Virus record (IMG/VR): IMGVR_UViG_3300025889_000559
Span: 1 to 31,856 of that record
DNA from: a virus
Strand: one strand, 5' to 3'
DNA: 31,856 bases
Position numbers and translations under genes: made by a program. The notes beneath the pieces were generated by a model. It was not told the origin of the DNA, ran no database searches, and saw nothing but the letters and a program-made list of their open reading frames with translations. Below, piece by piece: positions 1 to 6,876 of this stretch. The stretch's first letter is position 1, and each line of letters starts with the position of its first letter.

Positions 1-377
1 TTAATCTTGGCAAGCATCATTTGCATTTCTTCTAAGCTGATTGTCTCCGAAGCCTCTGAACGATGTTTGTAAACCCCTCCGTTATTGATTTGGTACATCG
101 CAAAAGGAAGATAACTGCTCTGAGCAAACCAGATAAGCATAGGCTTAATATAATCGTCCAATAAGTTTTTATAGTTTGCGTTCCCAATATCATCAATAGT
201 ACCGTTTAAAATTAGTGTCTGTAGCTTAGTGTACAACTTACCACCCAAATATGTTTGAATGTGTGTGTCCTGCGCTACTTCAATAAACTGCAATATCTTA
301 TCGTTATCAACATTTCCATCAATGATAGACTTGCGTTTTATGTCGTTTATAGTTATGAATAGTGCCTTGTTAGCCAT
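1..377 (-). CDS. Head-tail connector-like protein (partial)
   Basis: The reading frame opens at an ATG at 377 and stays open to the window edge, giving at least 125 residues with the C-terminus missing. The visible part is mostly helical with short turns (begins MANKALFIT), with no signal peptide or membrane segment. It starts 2 bp after the portal stop codon, so it is the next gene in the head operon. Position directly downstream of portal, size and helical content fit the gp6-like head-completion or connector proteins that plug the portal ring. That role is inferred from context; no catalytic or signature motif is visible. Confidence 0.55.
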   Translation of the reverse strand, partial: MANKALFITINDIKRKSIIDGNVDNDKILQFIEVAQDTHIQTYLGGKLYTKLQTLILNGTIDDIGNANYKNLLDDYIKPMLIWFAQSSYLPFAMYQINNGGVYKHRSEASETISLEEMQMMLAKI

Positions 378-379
378 AA

Positions 380-2191
380 TTATTTAGTTTTAGGATAAGC
401 ACCTCCGTTTGGCATATCAGCAGGTCTAATACCTACTTCTGCTGGATTAACAGGCTCTACAAAACCTTCAGACTTAGCCTTAGAAGCATCTACTTCGGAC
501 CCAGCTTGTACTTTAAGTCTATATACCTTTCTCTCCCATAAGTGCTTGCAGTTCTTGCCACCTTTGAATTTTAATAGTGAATAGTTGCGTTTCTGATGAC
601 CAAGCTCTGCATTCACCCCGTTGAAAGACATCATATCAATGTCCTCTTTACGGAACACAATGTTTCTCTCAGTAAGAGCCTCCATCTTCTGACAGAACAA
701 TCTACTTCCAGGACTCTTTCTCATCGGAGAATAAGCATAACGCACCTTAAATCCGTTATTGTCTTGCTTAGAGTTCTTCTCTGGAGACGCATCACGCTCT
801 GACACCTCTTTTAAGGCTATTTTAAGCTCTTCTAACGAACTTTCTGTTCCATCTAATACTTGGCTATCAACAAGCTCCCATTCATCGCTTACAACCTCTC
901 CTAAATCAAAAAGAGTATTATATAGTTCTTCACCTTCTTCATCAGAGAAGTCATCCATCTCACAAGACTCTAAGTCAGAAGATAATTTAGCCTTCTCACC
1001 AGTCTCTTCTTCTTTGCGGACTTTAGTCTCGATGTTGTCAAGTTCCGTAAACTCGATAGGTTGTAGAGTAACAAAGTATAGGTTTAAGTAGATACCATTA
1101 AAGTTTAGTATCTCGTTAAAGCCATCAATAAGGTCTCTTTGGAAAGGTCTGATTACTACGTTATCCATAATAACAGAGGCAGTCCTAAGCTCTTCGGCGT
1201 TGTTACCAAAGCCTGTATTGTCTTTAATACCCATAAGGATAGGAGACACAATTCTGTGACCCATCATAATCTTTTCTCTTGCCTCAGTAGATAAGAACTG
1301 ATATTGTGCGTGTGCATCTGGCAAGTGAATAGGTTGTAAGTCAGCTTGAGCATCAGCAGATTCGTTGAAAGTAAGAATAAACTTACCTGCATTAGAAGAC
1401 CCACTGAATTTATCATATATCTTGCGCTCTATAATTTCTTGAGTCTCCTCTGGTGGAACACCATTGTTGAAGTTAATCAAAAGAGAAGGCTGAAGACCAT
1501 TCTTTATATTGTTGATATGGTAGTTAGAAACTTCCTCTTCTAAGTTACAATACTGAAGACATCCGTTGTAGTCAACAGGAGCATAGTAATAGAAGCCAGA
1601 TTTATAAGGTTTGATAACAAACATCTCAATAGTCTCTGTCTTACTGCCATTGCCAAAAGAAGGTATTCTCTTAGGTTTATCTTGTGGTTTAATATCACAC
1701 CACTTAGGATGGTAATACCAAGCCTTAATCTTGCCCTCAGACGCTTTCTCTGCTCTCAATGTTTCCATTGGGAAGTGTAGCACCTGTAAGATTTGTGTCT
1801 TTTGTTTGTTATATACAACTTGAATAGCTGCTTGACCAAGCATCTTGTAGTCATTTACAATACGCTTTACATCTTTAGCTTTAAAGAGAAGTTTAAATTT
1901 GGCATACATCTCTGGCTTGATGTCGCTATCTGTAGCCTCAAGACCTCTACCATAAATCATTTCTGAAATACCATTTATACACCCAGCATTAGTTGGGCTG
2001 CCCAAATAACGCTCAATAAGCATATCAAAGTAATCGTTGTACTCTCCGTACTCAACCCAGTCTCTGTTATATACCTCTTTAACTTCTGGAGAGGCATATC
2101 CAGACAGATTCACAACCTTTACAGAACTCTTGTATTCTGCTTTAGGCTGAGGCTGGGCTTGCATCGTTACTCTTCCTATTTTCTTAGTCAT
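380..2191 (-). CDS. Phage portal protein
   Basis: 603 residues, the dodecameric ring at the packaging vertex through which DNA enters and leaves the capsid. Residues about 50-400 have the portal pattern: a helical entry region (DMLIERYLGSPTNAGCINGI), the wing with the GQAAIQVVYN strand, and the stem/crown region with MMGHRIVSPILMGIKDNTG, typical of portal proteins in Bacteroidetes phages. The protein is longer than the usual 400-550 residues. The last ~110 residues follow an acidic linker and carry a Cys-His-Trp motif (KGGKNCKHLWERKVYR), reminiscent of the C-terminal part of some minor head proteins, so a portal plus minor-head extension is possible. It is placed late in the operon, after capsid and tail tube genes, rather than next to terL. 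Confidence 0.85.
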   Translation of the reverse strand: MTKKIGRVTMQAQPQPKAEYKSSVKVVNLSGYASPEVKEVYNRDWVEYGEYNDYFDMLIERYLGSPTNAGCINGISEMIYGRGLEATDSDIKPEMYAKFKLLFKAKDVKRIVNDYKMLGQAAIQVVYNKQKTQILQVLHFPMETLRAEKASEGKIKAWYYHPKWCDIKPQDKPKRIPSFGNGSKTETIEMFVIKPYKSGFYYYAPVDYNGCLQYCNLEEEVSNYHINNIKNGLQPSLLINFNNGVPPEETQEIIERKIYDKFSGSSNAGKFILTFNESADAQADLQPIHLPDAHAQYQFLSTEAREKIMMGHRIVSPILMGIKDNTGFGNNAEELRTASVIMDNVVIRPFQRDLIDGFNEILNFNGIYLNLYFVTLQPIEFTELDNIETKVRKEEETGEKAKLSSDLESCEMDDFSDEEGEELYNTLFDLGEVVSDEWELVDSQVLDGTESSLEELKIALKEVSERDASPEKNSKQDNNGFKVRYAYSPMRKSPGSRLFCQKMEALTERNIVFRKEDIDMMSFNGVNAELGHQKRNYSLLKFKGGKNCKHLWERKVYRLKVQAGSEVDASKAKSEGFVEPVNPAEVGIRPADMPNGGAYPKTK

Positions 2192-2194
2192 ATC

Positions 2195-2569
2195 TTATAT
2201 AATAATGTAGTCGTTGCTTTCACCATCTTCATACTGCTCATAGTAATTAGTATTGATAGTATGTTTAACGGTTTTATTTGATTGAGAAGTGACATACGCC
2301 TTATCTCTAAACCAAAGCACGCCACCCTTTTTAAACTCTAAATAATATCCATATCCTTCCTTGAGAATAGTAAAAGCAACATCTATTGTTACAAAATTAC
2401 TTACATCTGAAGCAACTTCAGCAACTAAATCAGAGAAACTCTCACTAATCCCTGTTCCATCTTCAGTAATAACAAGACTAATGTTGTCAAATGGCGCAGC
2501 AAGAGTCGGAAAGTTTCTTGGCACTATCTGCAAAGTTTGTTCTGAAGTACTTGGGTTTAGCCTAATCAT
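2195..2569 (-). CDS. Small putative virion protein, 124 aa
   Basis: Unrecognised. The frame can be extended to a TTG at 2596, but the ATG at 2569 (MIRLNPSTSE) follows AAGAAGAA and is the better start. The predicted protein is beta-rich with alternating hydrophobic residues (for example YGYYLEFKKGGVLWF), without membrane segments or cysteine motifs. It ends 3 bp before the portal start and begins just after the terminator of the tail-tube-like gene, so it heads the short portal-connector unit. The neighbourhood suggests a head-associated or head-tail interface protein; nothing in the sequence proves it. Confidence 0.6.
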   Translation of the reverse strand: MIRLNPSTSEQTLQIVPRNFPTLAAPFDNISLVITEDGTGISESFSDLVAEVASDVSNFVTIDVAFTILKEGYGYYLEFKKGGVLWFRDKAYVTSQSNKTVKHTINTNYYEQYEDGESNDYIII

Positions 2570-2647
2570 ATTCTTCTTATAATGCAAACTCAACAAAGAG
2601 TTCTATACATATAACTAAAAACTACTTTTTTGTTTCATATATGTGTA

Positions 2648-2676
2648 TAAAAAAAGAGGAGGCAAATGCCCCCTCT
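2648..2676 (-). terminator. Intrinsic terminator after tail-tube-like gene
   Basis: Read on the minus strand, AGAGGGGGC pairs with GCCTCCTCT (one G-U pair) around an ATTT loop and is followed by a run of seven T. It lies 25 bp after the stop of the 2702-3229 gene, and would let that gene be expressed at a different level from portal. Confidence 0.85.
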
Positions 2677-2701
2677 AAGTTTATTGCAACAATTTGGTTA
2701 A

Positions 2702-3229
2702 TTAAGAACCAGATACAATAGTGAATCCAACCGCAGAAGGAGTATCTCCTAAGAAGTTTGCAGGTTTCTTCTCCATACCAGTTAAAGTAAGAGTGTAACC
2801 AGACAAATCAGACATAGCAGTACCAGTAACGATAGTTCCTCCAGTTACATCACATCCATGTTCAAGACCAGCCAAGAAGTAGTTTCCGTTGTTATCTTCT
2901 ACGATAACGTGAGGTCTTCCGTAAGCAAGAAGTTTTAGTTCTTTGTGGTCAGCAACAGTTAGTTTTTTAAGAGTTACTTCTACTACTTGCTCGAAAGCGG
3001 TAGTTCCAGTATCTCTACTTGATTGAATGTTTTGAGTGAAAGAAGATGCACCTTTAATTTCGTATTTATATGCGTTTGGAGTACCAGCAATAGCGTCAAT
3101 CACGTCTGTGTTCGTTGCATCGTATGTAATAGCTCCTAAGTCTCCGAAATTAACAAAGTACAAGTTCTTTAATCCTCCAACTGAATCTTTGCAAGGTTCA
3201 AGTCTTCCTAATGATAAATCACAAGCCAT
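2702..3229 (-). CDS. Probable major tail tube protein
   Basis: 175 residues, starting MACDLSLGRLEPCKD, a start shared (from memory) by structural proteins of Bacteroidetes phages. The rest is almost all beta-strand and turn: YKYEIKGASSFTQNIQ, a central strand set FEQVVEVTLKKLTVADHKE, a loop with HVIVEDNNGNYF, and a C-terminal MSDLSGYTLTLTGMEKKPA strand pair. This pattern is like tail tube proteins, which share a fold with Hcp. It lies directly after the capsid gene and has a terminator on each side, as expected for a protein needed in many copies. A capsid decoration protein is the main alternative. Confidence 0.55.
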   Translation of the reverse strand: MACDLSLGRLEPCKDSVGGLKNLYFVNFGDLGAITYDATNTDVIDAIAGTPNAYKYEIKGASSFTQNIQSSRDTGTTAFEQVVEVTLKKLTVADHKELKLLAYGRPHVIVEDNNGNYFLAGLEHGCDVTGGTIVTGTAMSDLSGYTLTLTGMEKKPANFLGDTPSAVGFTIVSGS

Positions 3230-3275
3230 TTGTATATATTTTAAAAGTTAAGTAATTGTAGGTAGTTGTTTAATT

Positions 3276-3310
3276 AAAAAAGGGCAGGCAGGCTTTCGGC
3301 TTACCTACCC
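3276..3310 (-). terminator. Intrinsic terminator after major capsid gene
   Basis: On the minus strand a 12-position stem (GGGTAGGTAAGC against GCCTGCCTGCCC, G-U pairs and one mismatch) closes a GAAA-type loop and is followed by six T. It lies 23 bp after the capsid stop codon. It is probably leaky, since the tail-tube-like gene follows with no clear promoter of its own. Confidence 0.85.
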
Positions 3311-3332
3311 TTTCTCTATTCAATCATTAAGA

Positions 3333-4265
3333 TTATGCAGGAGTGTAAAGAACGATGTCAGAACCAATTCCGTATTGTACACCAGCGGTTAGGCGCATAA
3401 TAACTCTTACATTTTGAGAACCATCCAAGTCAGCCATATCGATAACTTTAACTTCGTTGTGGTCAGACAACAAGCCAGTACCGAAGTACAAGTTAGATTT
3501 CTCAGCAGCTACCATATAGTTGTCAGCAAGTCCGTTTGCAACGAAGATTTTTACACCATCGAAAGACAAAGAACCGTTGTTCCACCATTGAGTACCTTGA
3601 GCGTTAGTACCATTAGCACCAAGACCAGAAGCACCAAATCCGCCAAGAGCGCGTACATAAGCACGAGCTACATTTTGAGAAACGTACAAGTAAAGGTCTT
3701 CTTTTCCGTACAATTCAGCAGGGATAGCATCGACTACTTTACCCATTTCAGCGATTACGTTAGCAGCAGTAACAGAAGTGCCAACTACATCGATTACAGT
3801 AGCATCAGCAGTCATAAGAGGCACAAAACCATCAAATTGTCCAGCGGTAGCGTTAGCACCTCTCCAGATGTTGATTTCGTTAGCTTGAGCAACTTTAGCA
3901 GCAACGTGAGCAATTAAGAAGTCAGCGAAAGAAGGAGGCAAGTTGTCAAATGCAGAATATCCCATTTGTACTGCTTCCCAGTCAGAACGGAAGTCTTTTT
4001 TACAAAGTTGCAAGTTAACTTGGAACTCTTCTGGTTGAAGAATACGCTCAGTCAAGGTCAAAGTAGAAGTAGGGTCAAAATCACAAGTAGCGTTTTTCAA
4101 CAAATCGTTAGTTGCAATTTTCTTGATTACTTCTTTGTACTTGATGTTCGGTTTGATTTCGATTCCACCATTTTCGATGGTAGAGGCTGACAAAAGAGCG
4201 GCAGAGATATATTTGCCTGCAAATTCACCAGCGTAGGTAGTGGTAATTGAAGTAGTAGTAGCCAT
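3333..4265 (-). CDS. Major capsid protein (HK97 fold)
   Basis: 310 residues, normal for a phage capsid subunit without a long N-terminal delta domain. The N-terminus is Ser/Thr/Ala-rich (MATTTSITTTYAGEFAG), followed by an extended arm (IENGGIEIKPNIKYKEVI), strands and spine helix (SFADFLIAHVAAKVAQANE), a WRGANAT turn, an A-domain with NVIAEMGKVVDAIP and LYLYVSQNVARAYVRALG, and a C-terminal strand set ending QYGIGSDIVLYTPA. It immediately follows the acidic scaffold-like gene and is followed by a strong terminator. The separate scaffold gene upstream suggests assembly around an internal scaffold digested by the XkdF-like protease two kilobases upstream. Confidence 0.85.
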   Translation of the reverse strand: MATTTSITTTYAGEFAGKYISAALLSASTIENGGIEIKPNIKYKEVIKKIATNDLLKNATCDFDPTSTLTLTERILQPEEFQVNLQLCKKDFRSDWEAVQMGYSAFDNLPPSFADFLIAHVAAKVAQANEINIWRGANATAGQFDGFVPLMTADATVIDVVGTSVTAANVIAEMGKVVDAIPAELYGKEDLYLYVSQNVARAYVRALGGFGASGLGANGTNAQGTQWWNNGSLSFDGVKIFVANGLADNYMVAAEKSNLYFGTGLLSDHNEVKVIDMADLDGSQNVRVIMRLTAGVQYGIGSDIVLYTPA

Positions 4266-4292
4266 TTTAAATTAATTTATTAGTTAGGTTTA

Positions 4293-4784
4293 TTATTTAG
4301 CAATTTTAGACATTACCAAGTCAAGAGTAGTCATCGGTCTGTTTTTAGCAAACAAATGCATTTCTTGTTTTGATACTTCAGCCTCTGGAGAGTGTAGTAG
4401 AGGTTGAGCTGCTTCTTGAAAAGACAAGTCTTCATTTAGTTCAGCAGGAACTTCCATTTGCTCTTCAGATTTCATATTCTGCATAATGGCATCGTACATT
4501 GCTTTCATTTCAGCAATAGCACCTGCCAACTCTTCTTTGGTAGCATATTTTTCCTCACCTTCAGCAACATCCTCAACAACATCCTCAGGAGACATTTCGT
4601 CTTCTGGAGATGAAACAGGAGCTTCAGCAAGTTCTTCAGCTACCACTTCCTCAACTTCGGGTTGTGCTTCCAATTCAGCAGAGATAACTTCAGCTTGCGC
4701 CTCAACATCTTTTACTTCATCTTGAGCAACCTCCTCAGACAAGAAAACATTCTTTAGTTTCTCAACGAGTTCTGTGGCTTTCAT
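4293..4784 (-). CDS. Putative scaffolding protein
   Basis: 163 residues, extremely rich in Glu, Ala and Val (EVAQDEVKDVEAQAEVISAE and similar runs to about residue 85), then a short coiled-coil-like helix (AGAIAEMKAMYDAIMQNMKS) and a basic C-terminal tail (AKNRPMTTLDLVMSKIAK). An acidic disordered body with a basic C-terminal end is the usual build of phage scaffolding proteins, whose C-terminus docks on the capsid shell. It lies 27 bp upstream of the capsid gene and downstream of the protease gene, the standard protease-scaffold-capsid order. Confidence 0.7.
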   Translation of the reverse strand: MKATELVEKLKNVFLSEEVAQDEVKDVEAQAEVISAELEAQPEVEEVVAEELAEAPVSSPEDEMSPEDVVEDVAEGEEKYATKEELAGAIAEMKAMYDAIMQNMKSEEQMEVPAELNEDLSFQEAAQPLLHSPEAEVSKQEMHLFAKNRPMTTLDLVMSKIAK

Positions 4785-4889
4785 ATAATTAATTTTGATT
4801 AGTATTTAGGTGTTATTTAAGTTTAACAACGAAAATCTATTTATATAACTATAGATATTAATTCTGTTGTATTTTTAACTTATTTTTAT

Positions 4890-5039
4890 TTATCCGTTAT
4901 GGCTTACAATAACTCTTGCGCCATTAGGTAACTTATCTTCTTTAACTTCAACCTTCTCTAAGATTGGTTTAGCTTCAATCGGTTTTTGTGCTTGTTTCTC
5001 TAATTCTTTCTTCTTTTTCATAAATAGTGATTTAAACAT
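4890..5039 (-). CDS. Small basic/acidic protein, 49 aa
   Basis: Starts at ATG 5039, immediately after the stop codon of the preceding gene (TAA followed directly by ATG), so it is translationally coupled. Begins MFKSLFMKKKKELEKQAQ, then a charged helix and a short strand NGARVIVSH at the C-terminus. No known family recognised. The head-gene location suggests a minor virion or assembly factor; this is inference only. Confidence 0.55.
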   Translation of the reverse strand: MFKSLFMKKKKELEKQAQKPIEAKPILEKVEVKEDKLPNGARVIVSHNG

Positions 5040-5186
5040 TTAACTTATTTTAGTTATATTGCCAATACCCTGAGCCTGCATAGACCCATCGCAACACTTT
5101 CTTGAATATGTGTTGTCTTTACATAAACAACCTCTATTGCCAGATTTAGGGCTTGTTCTACTTGCAGTCTTATTCTTTTTAAGCAT
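5040..5186 (-). CDS. Small Cys-rich protein, 48 aa
   Basis: ATG at 5186 (MLKKNKTASRTS) overlaps the end of the preceding gene by 8 bp; a longer TTG-initiated version is possible but would overlap much more. Residues 18-33 hold four cysteines in the arrangement NRGCLCKDNTYSRKCCDG, followed by QAQGIG. I recall this short Cys-rich type from other Bacteroidetes phage head regions, without an assigned function. The cysteines could bind a metal or form disulphides. Probably a minor structural protein. Confidence 0.6.
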   Translation of the reverse strand: MLKKNKTASRTSPKSGNRGCLCKDNTYSRKCCDGSMQAQGIGNITKIS

Positions 5187-5814
5187 AACTTTGTGTTTTT
5201 TGTATGAAGTAAATAATATCCCAAACTTGCGCAGTGCCACCTTTAGCAGTTACTCTCCATTGAGAACCATTAGCTACAAAACTTGAATCGGCATAGTATT
5301 GGAATACTTGATGATAATCGTGAGCAGCATCATTTCCTTTTGGGAATGTAATGGTGTCTCTTATTCTGTCGTATGGTGTTCCGTTGCCACCCTCAAAATG
5401 AATCTCCAAATAAGTCTGATTCGCATTTGGTGCAGAATACTTAAATACGATAGTCATAATATAAGTATCATTTAGATTGTCGGCTAATACCTTTAATGAA
5501 GTAGAATTATAGTAATCTATTCCAGTCTGACTTCTATATGCGGTTGCAGCATTGTTTGGCAATACAATCTCAGTATCTTGCAATAAAGGGAGCTTGTTGC
5601 TTGATGTCCATAAACCATCGTCATATCTTGACCAACCCAATCCTTGTCCAGCAGCACTCTGTGGATATACTTTTACATTCTCACCATTGAAGCCCATATA
5701 AAGAGCCTCATCGGTGACTTGCATAGCACCTTGCTCAATGTTTAAGTTGTTTACTTCAGCTTCAGTAGTTTCCTGAACGTGAACCTTATAAGATGTATTA
5801 TAAACCGTACTCAT
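5179..5814 (-). CDS. Putative virion decoration or fibre protein
   Basis: 211 residues. The N-terminal third has a fibre-like connector (NNLNIEQGAMQVTDEALYMG, FNGENVKVYP) as seen before C-terminal domains of phage surface fibres. The remainder is a beta-sandwich-like segment: DTEIVLPNNA, TSLKVLADN, TYIMTIVFKYSAP, YLEIHFEGGNGTPYDRI, VFQYYADSSF, WRVTAKGGTAQVWDIIYFI, resembling jelly-roll domains of head fibres and decoration proteins. No enzyme motif. It lies between the protease and the scaffold gene, so a head-surface role is more likely than tail tip. Start ATG overlaps the previous stop (ATGA). Confidence 0.5.
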   Translation of the reverse strand: MSTVYNTSYKVHVQETTEAEVNNLNIEQGAMQVTDEALYMGFNGENVKVYPQSAAGQGLGWSRYDDGLWTSSNKLPLLQDTEIVLPNNAATAYRSQTGIDYYNSTSLKVLADNLNDTYIMTIVFKYSAPNANQTYLEIHFEGGNGTPYDRIRDTITFPKGNDAAHDYHQVFQYYADSSFVANGSQWRVTAKGGTAQVWDIIYFIQKTQSYA

Positions 5815-5951
5815 CGACCTTGCCCTTTATATAGTTTCTTGTAATTCTTACTTGATTTAAGCACAGAGGTTTGACTCTTTGCGTGTACGTTAGGGCGAGA
5901 TACTTTAGGTTTCTCTACCTTTATAGCTACATTCTGTTTTTTAGTTGCCAT
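5811..5951 (-). CDS. Small basic protein, 46 aa
   Basis: MATKKQNVAIKVEKPKVSRP followed by a Lys/Ser/Tyr-rich tail ending YKGQGR. Starts inside the last codons of the protease gene (11-bp overlap) and its TGA overlaps the ATG of the next gene, so it is tightly coupled on both sides. The strong positive charge suggests binding of nucleic acid or of the acidic scaffold. Function unknown. Confidence 0.5.
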   Translation of the reverse strand: MATKKQNVAIKVEKPKVSRPNVHAKSQTSVLKSSKNYKKLYKGQGR

Positions 5952-6846
5952 CTATTTCTTTAAGTTTAGATATTGCCCAGTTAACTCCAGCACTTCCGCC
6001 CCAAGCATCCCACATAAGACCTCCGCATCCTTCTGAATAAGGAACATCTTTGTTTTGCTGATGGCGTTTAAATGAAGCCATTCTTGCTATTGTAGAACGA
6101 GTTAAACCTTCACCACTTGCAAGTTGATTAGCTCTTTGCTTTCCTACAGATGTTCCGCAGCTTCCCCAGCCATTCTCCTCAGCCCATTTCAAGGCTCTAC
6201 GCGCATTATTTTTAGCAGCTTGAGGATAATCACTATAAGATTGTAATTCGATGTTAGACGCGCTTAAAATGGCTTCTTCGAGTTCGTAAATCTTAGACAA
6301 AGCCTCCATCTCATCAAAATCAAGAGTTTCTTTGGCTTTTAGGCGTTCTCCTTCAATAGAGAATCCTTTTACCTTACCAGTCTTTACATACTCGTCCCAT
6401 ACATCTTGATTGTTTACCTTCATAGAAACCATCCAAGTTCCTACGGGTACATCCAATCCGTAGAACGCACTCTTGTCTTTCTGCAAGTCCTCAACAATCC
6501 AAGACTCAACTACAGACATACCACTTAAACCAACCTCGTGTTCTAATGTAGAGTTGTTCTGCTTTCCTCTTGATAAGAATAACTCGGCAGCCTTTCTTAC
6601 TGTGTCTTCGCTGAAAACAATGTAATACTCTTCATCTTCGTTTCTTCTATATATCTTCTTGTTTGGGATAAGAGCCGCACCCATAAGGATGCGTTTCTCT
6701 TTGTCCACTTCAGCAAGATTTACATTCTCTTGCATTGCTGATAGATATATAAAGTCTTCTTCGATTGCTGGATTCTCTACGATTGAGATAGCTTCTATTC
6801 CGCTGAACTCATCGTTTTCATCTACAAATAATTCTATAGTTCTCAT
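5941..6846 (-). CDS. XkdF-like prohead serine protease with extra C-terminal domain
   Basis: 301 residues. Residues 1-200 match the XkdF family of prohead proteases (first described in the PBSX element): ISIVENPAIEEDF near the N-terminus, strand ILMGAALIPNKKIYR, the probable catalytic histidine at H103 in TLEHEVGLSGM, the strand VVESWIVED, VGTWMVSMKVN, and the probable nucleophile S163 in KGFSIEGE. Residues 205-300 form a separate domain (DYPQAAKNNARRALKWAEEN, then GSCGTSVGKQRANQLASGE and KDVPYSEGCGGLMWDAWGG), which I recall as an add-on to phage proteases and related proteins, role unknown. The enzyme would cleave scaffold and capsid N-termini during head maturation. Confidence 0.75.
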   Translation of the reverse strand: MRTIELFVDENDEFSGIEAISIVENPAIEEDFIYLSAMQENVNLAEVDKEKRILMGAALIPNKKIYRRNEDEEYYIVFSEDTVRKAAELFLSRGKQNNSTLEHEVGLSGMSVVESWIVEDLQKDKSAFYGLDVPVGTWMVSMKVNNQDVWDEYVKTGKVKGFSIEGERLKAKETLDFDEMEALSKIYELEEAILSASNIELQSYSDYPQAAKNNARRALKWAEENGWGSCGTSVGKQRANQLASGEGLTRSTIARMASFKRHQQNKDVPYSEGCGGLMWDAWGGSAGVNWAISKLKEIDGN

Positions 6847-6876
6847 ATATATGTAACTTAATTGTTTAAAATTGTT

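Noticed and set aside
4486-4725. Plus-strand Ser/Ala/Thr-rich frame opposite the scaffold gene
   Set aside because: It is the mirror of the Glu/Ala-rich scaffold codons; low-complexity antisense shadow without start context.
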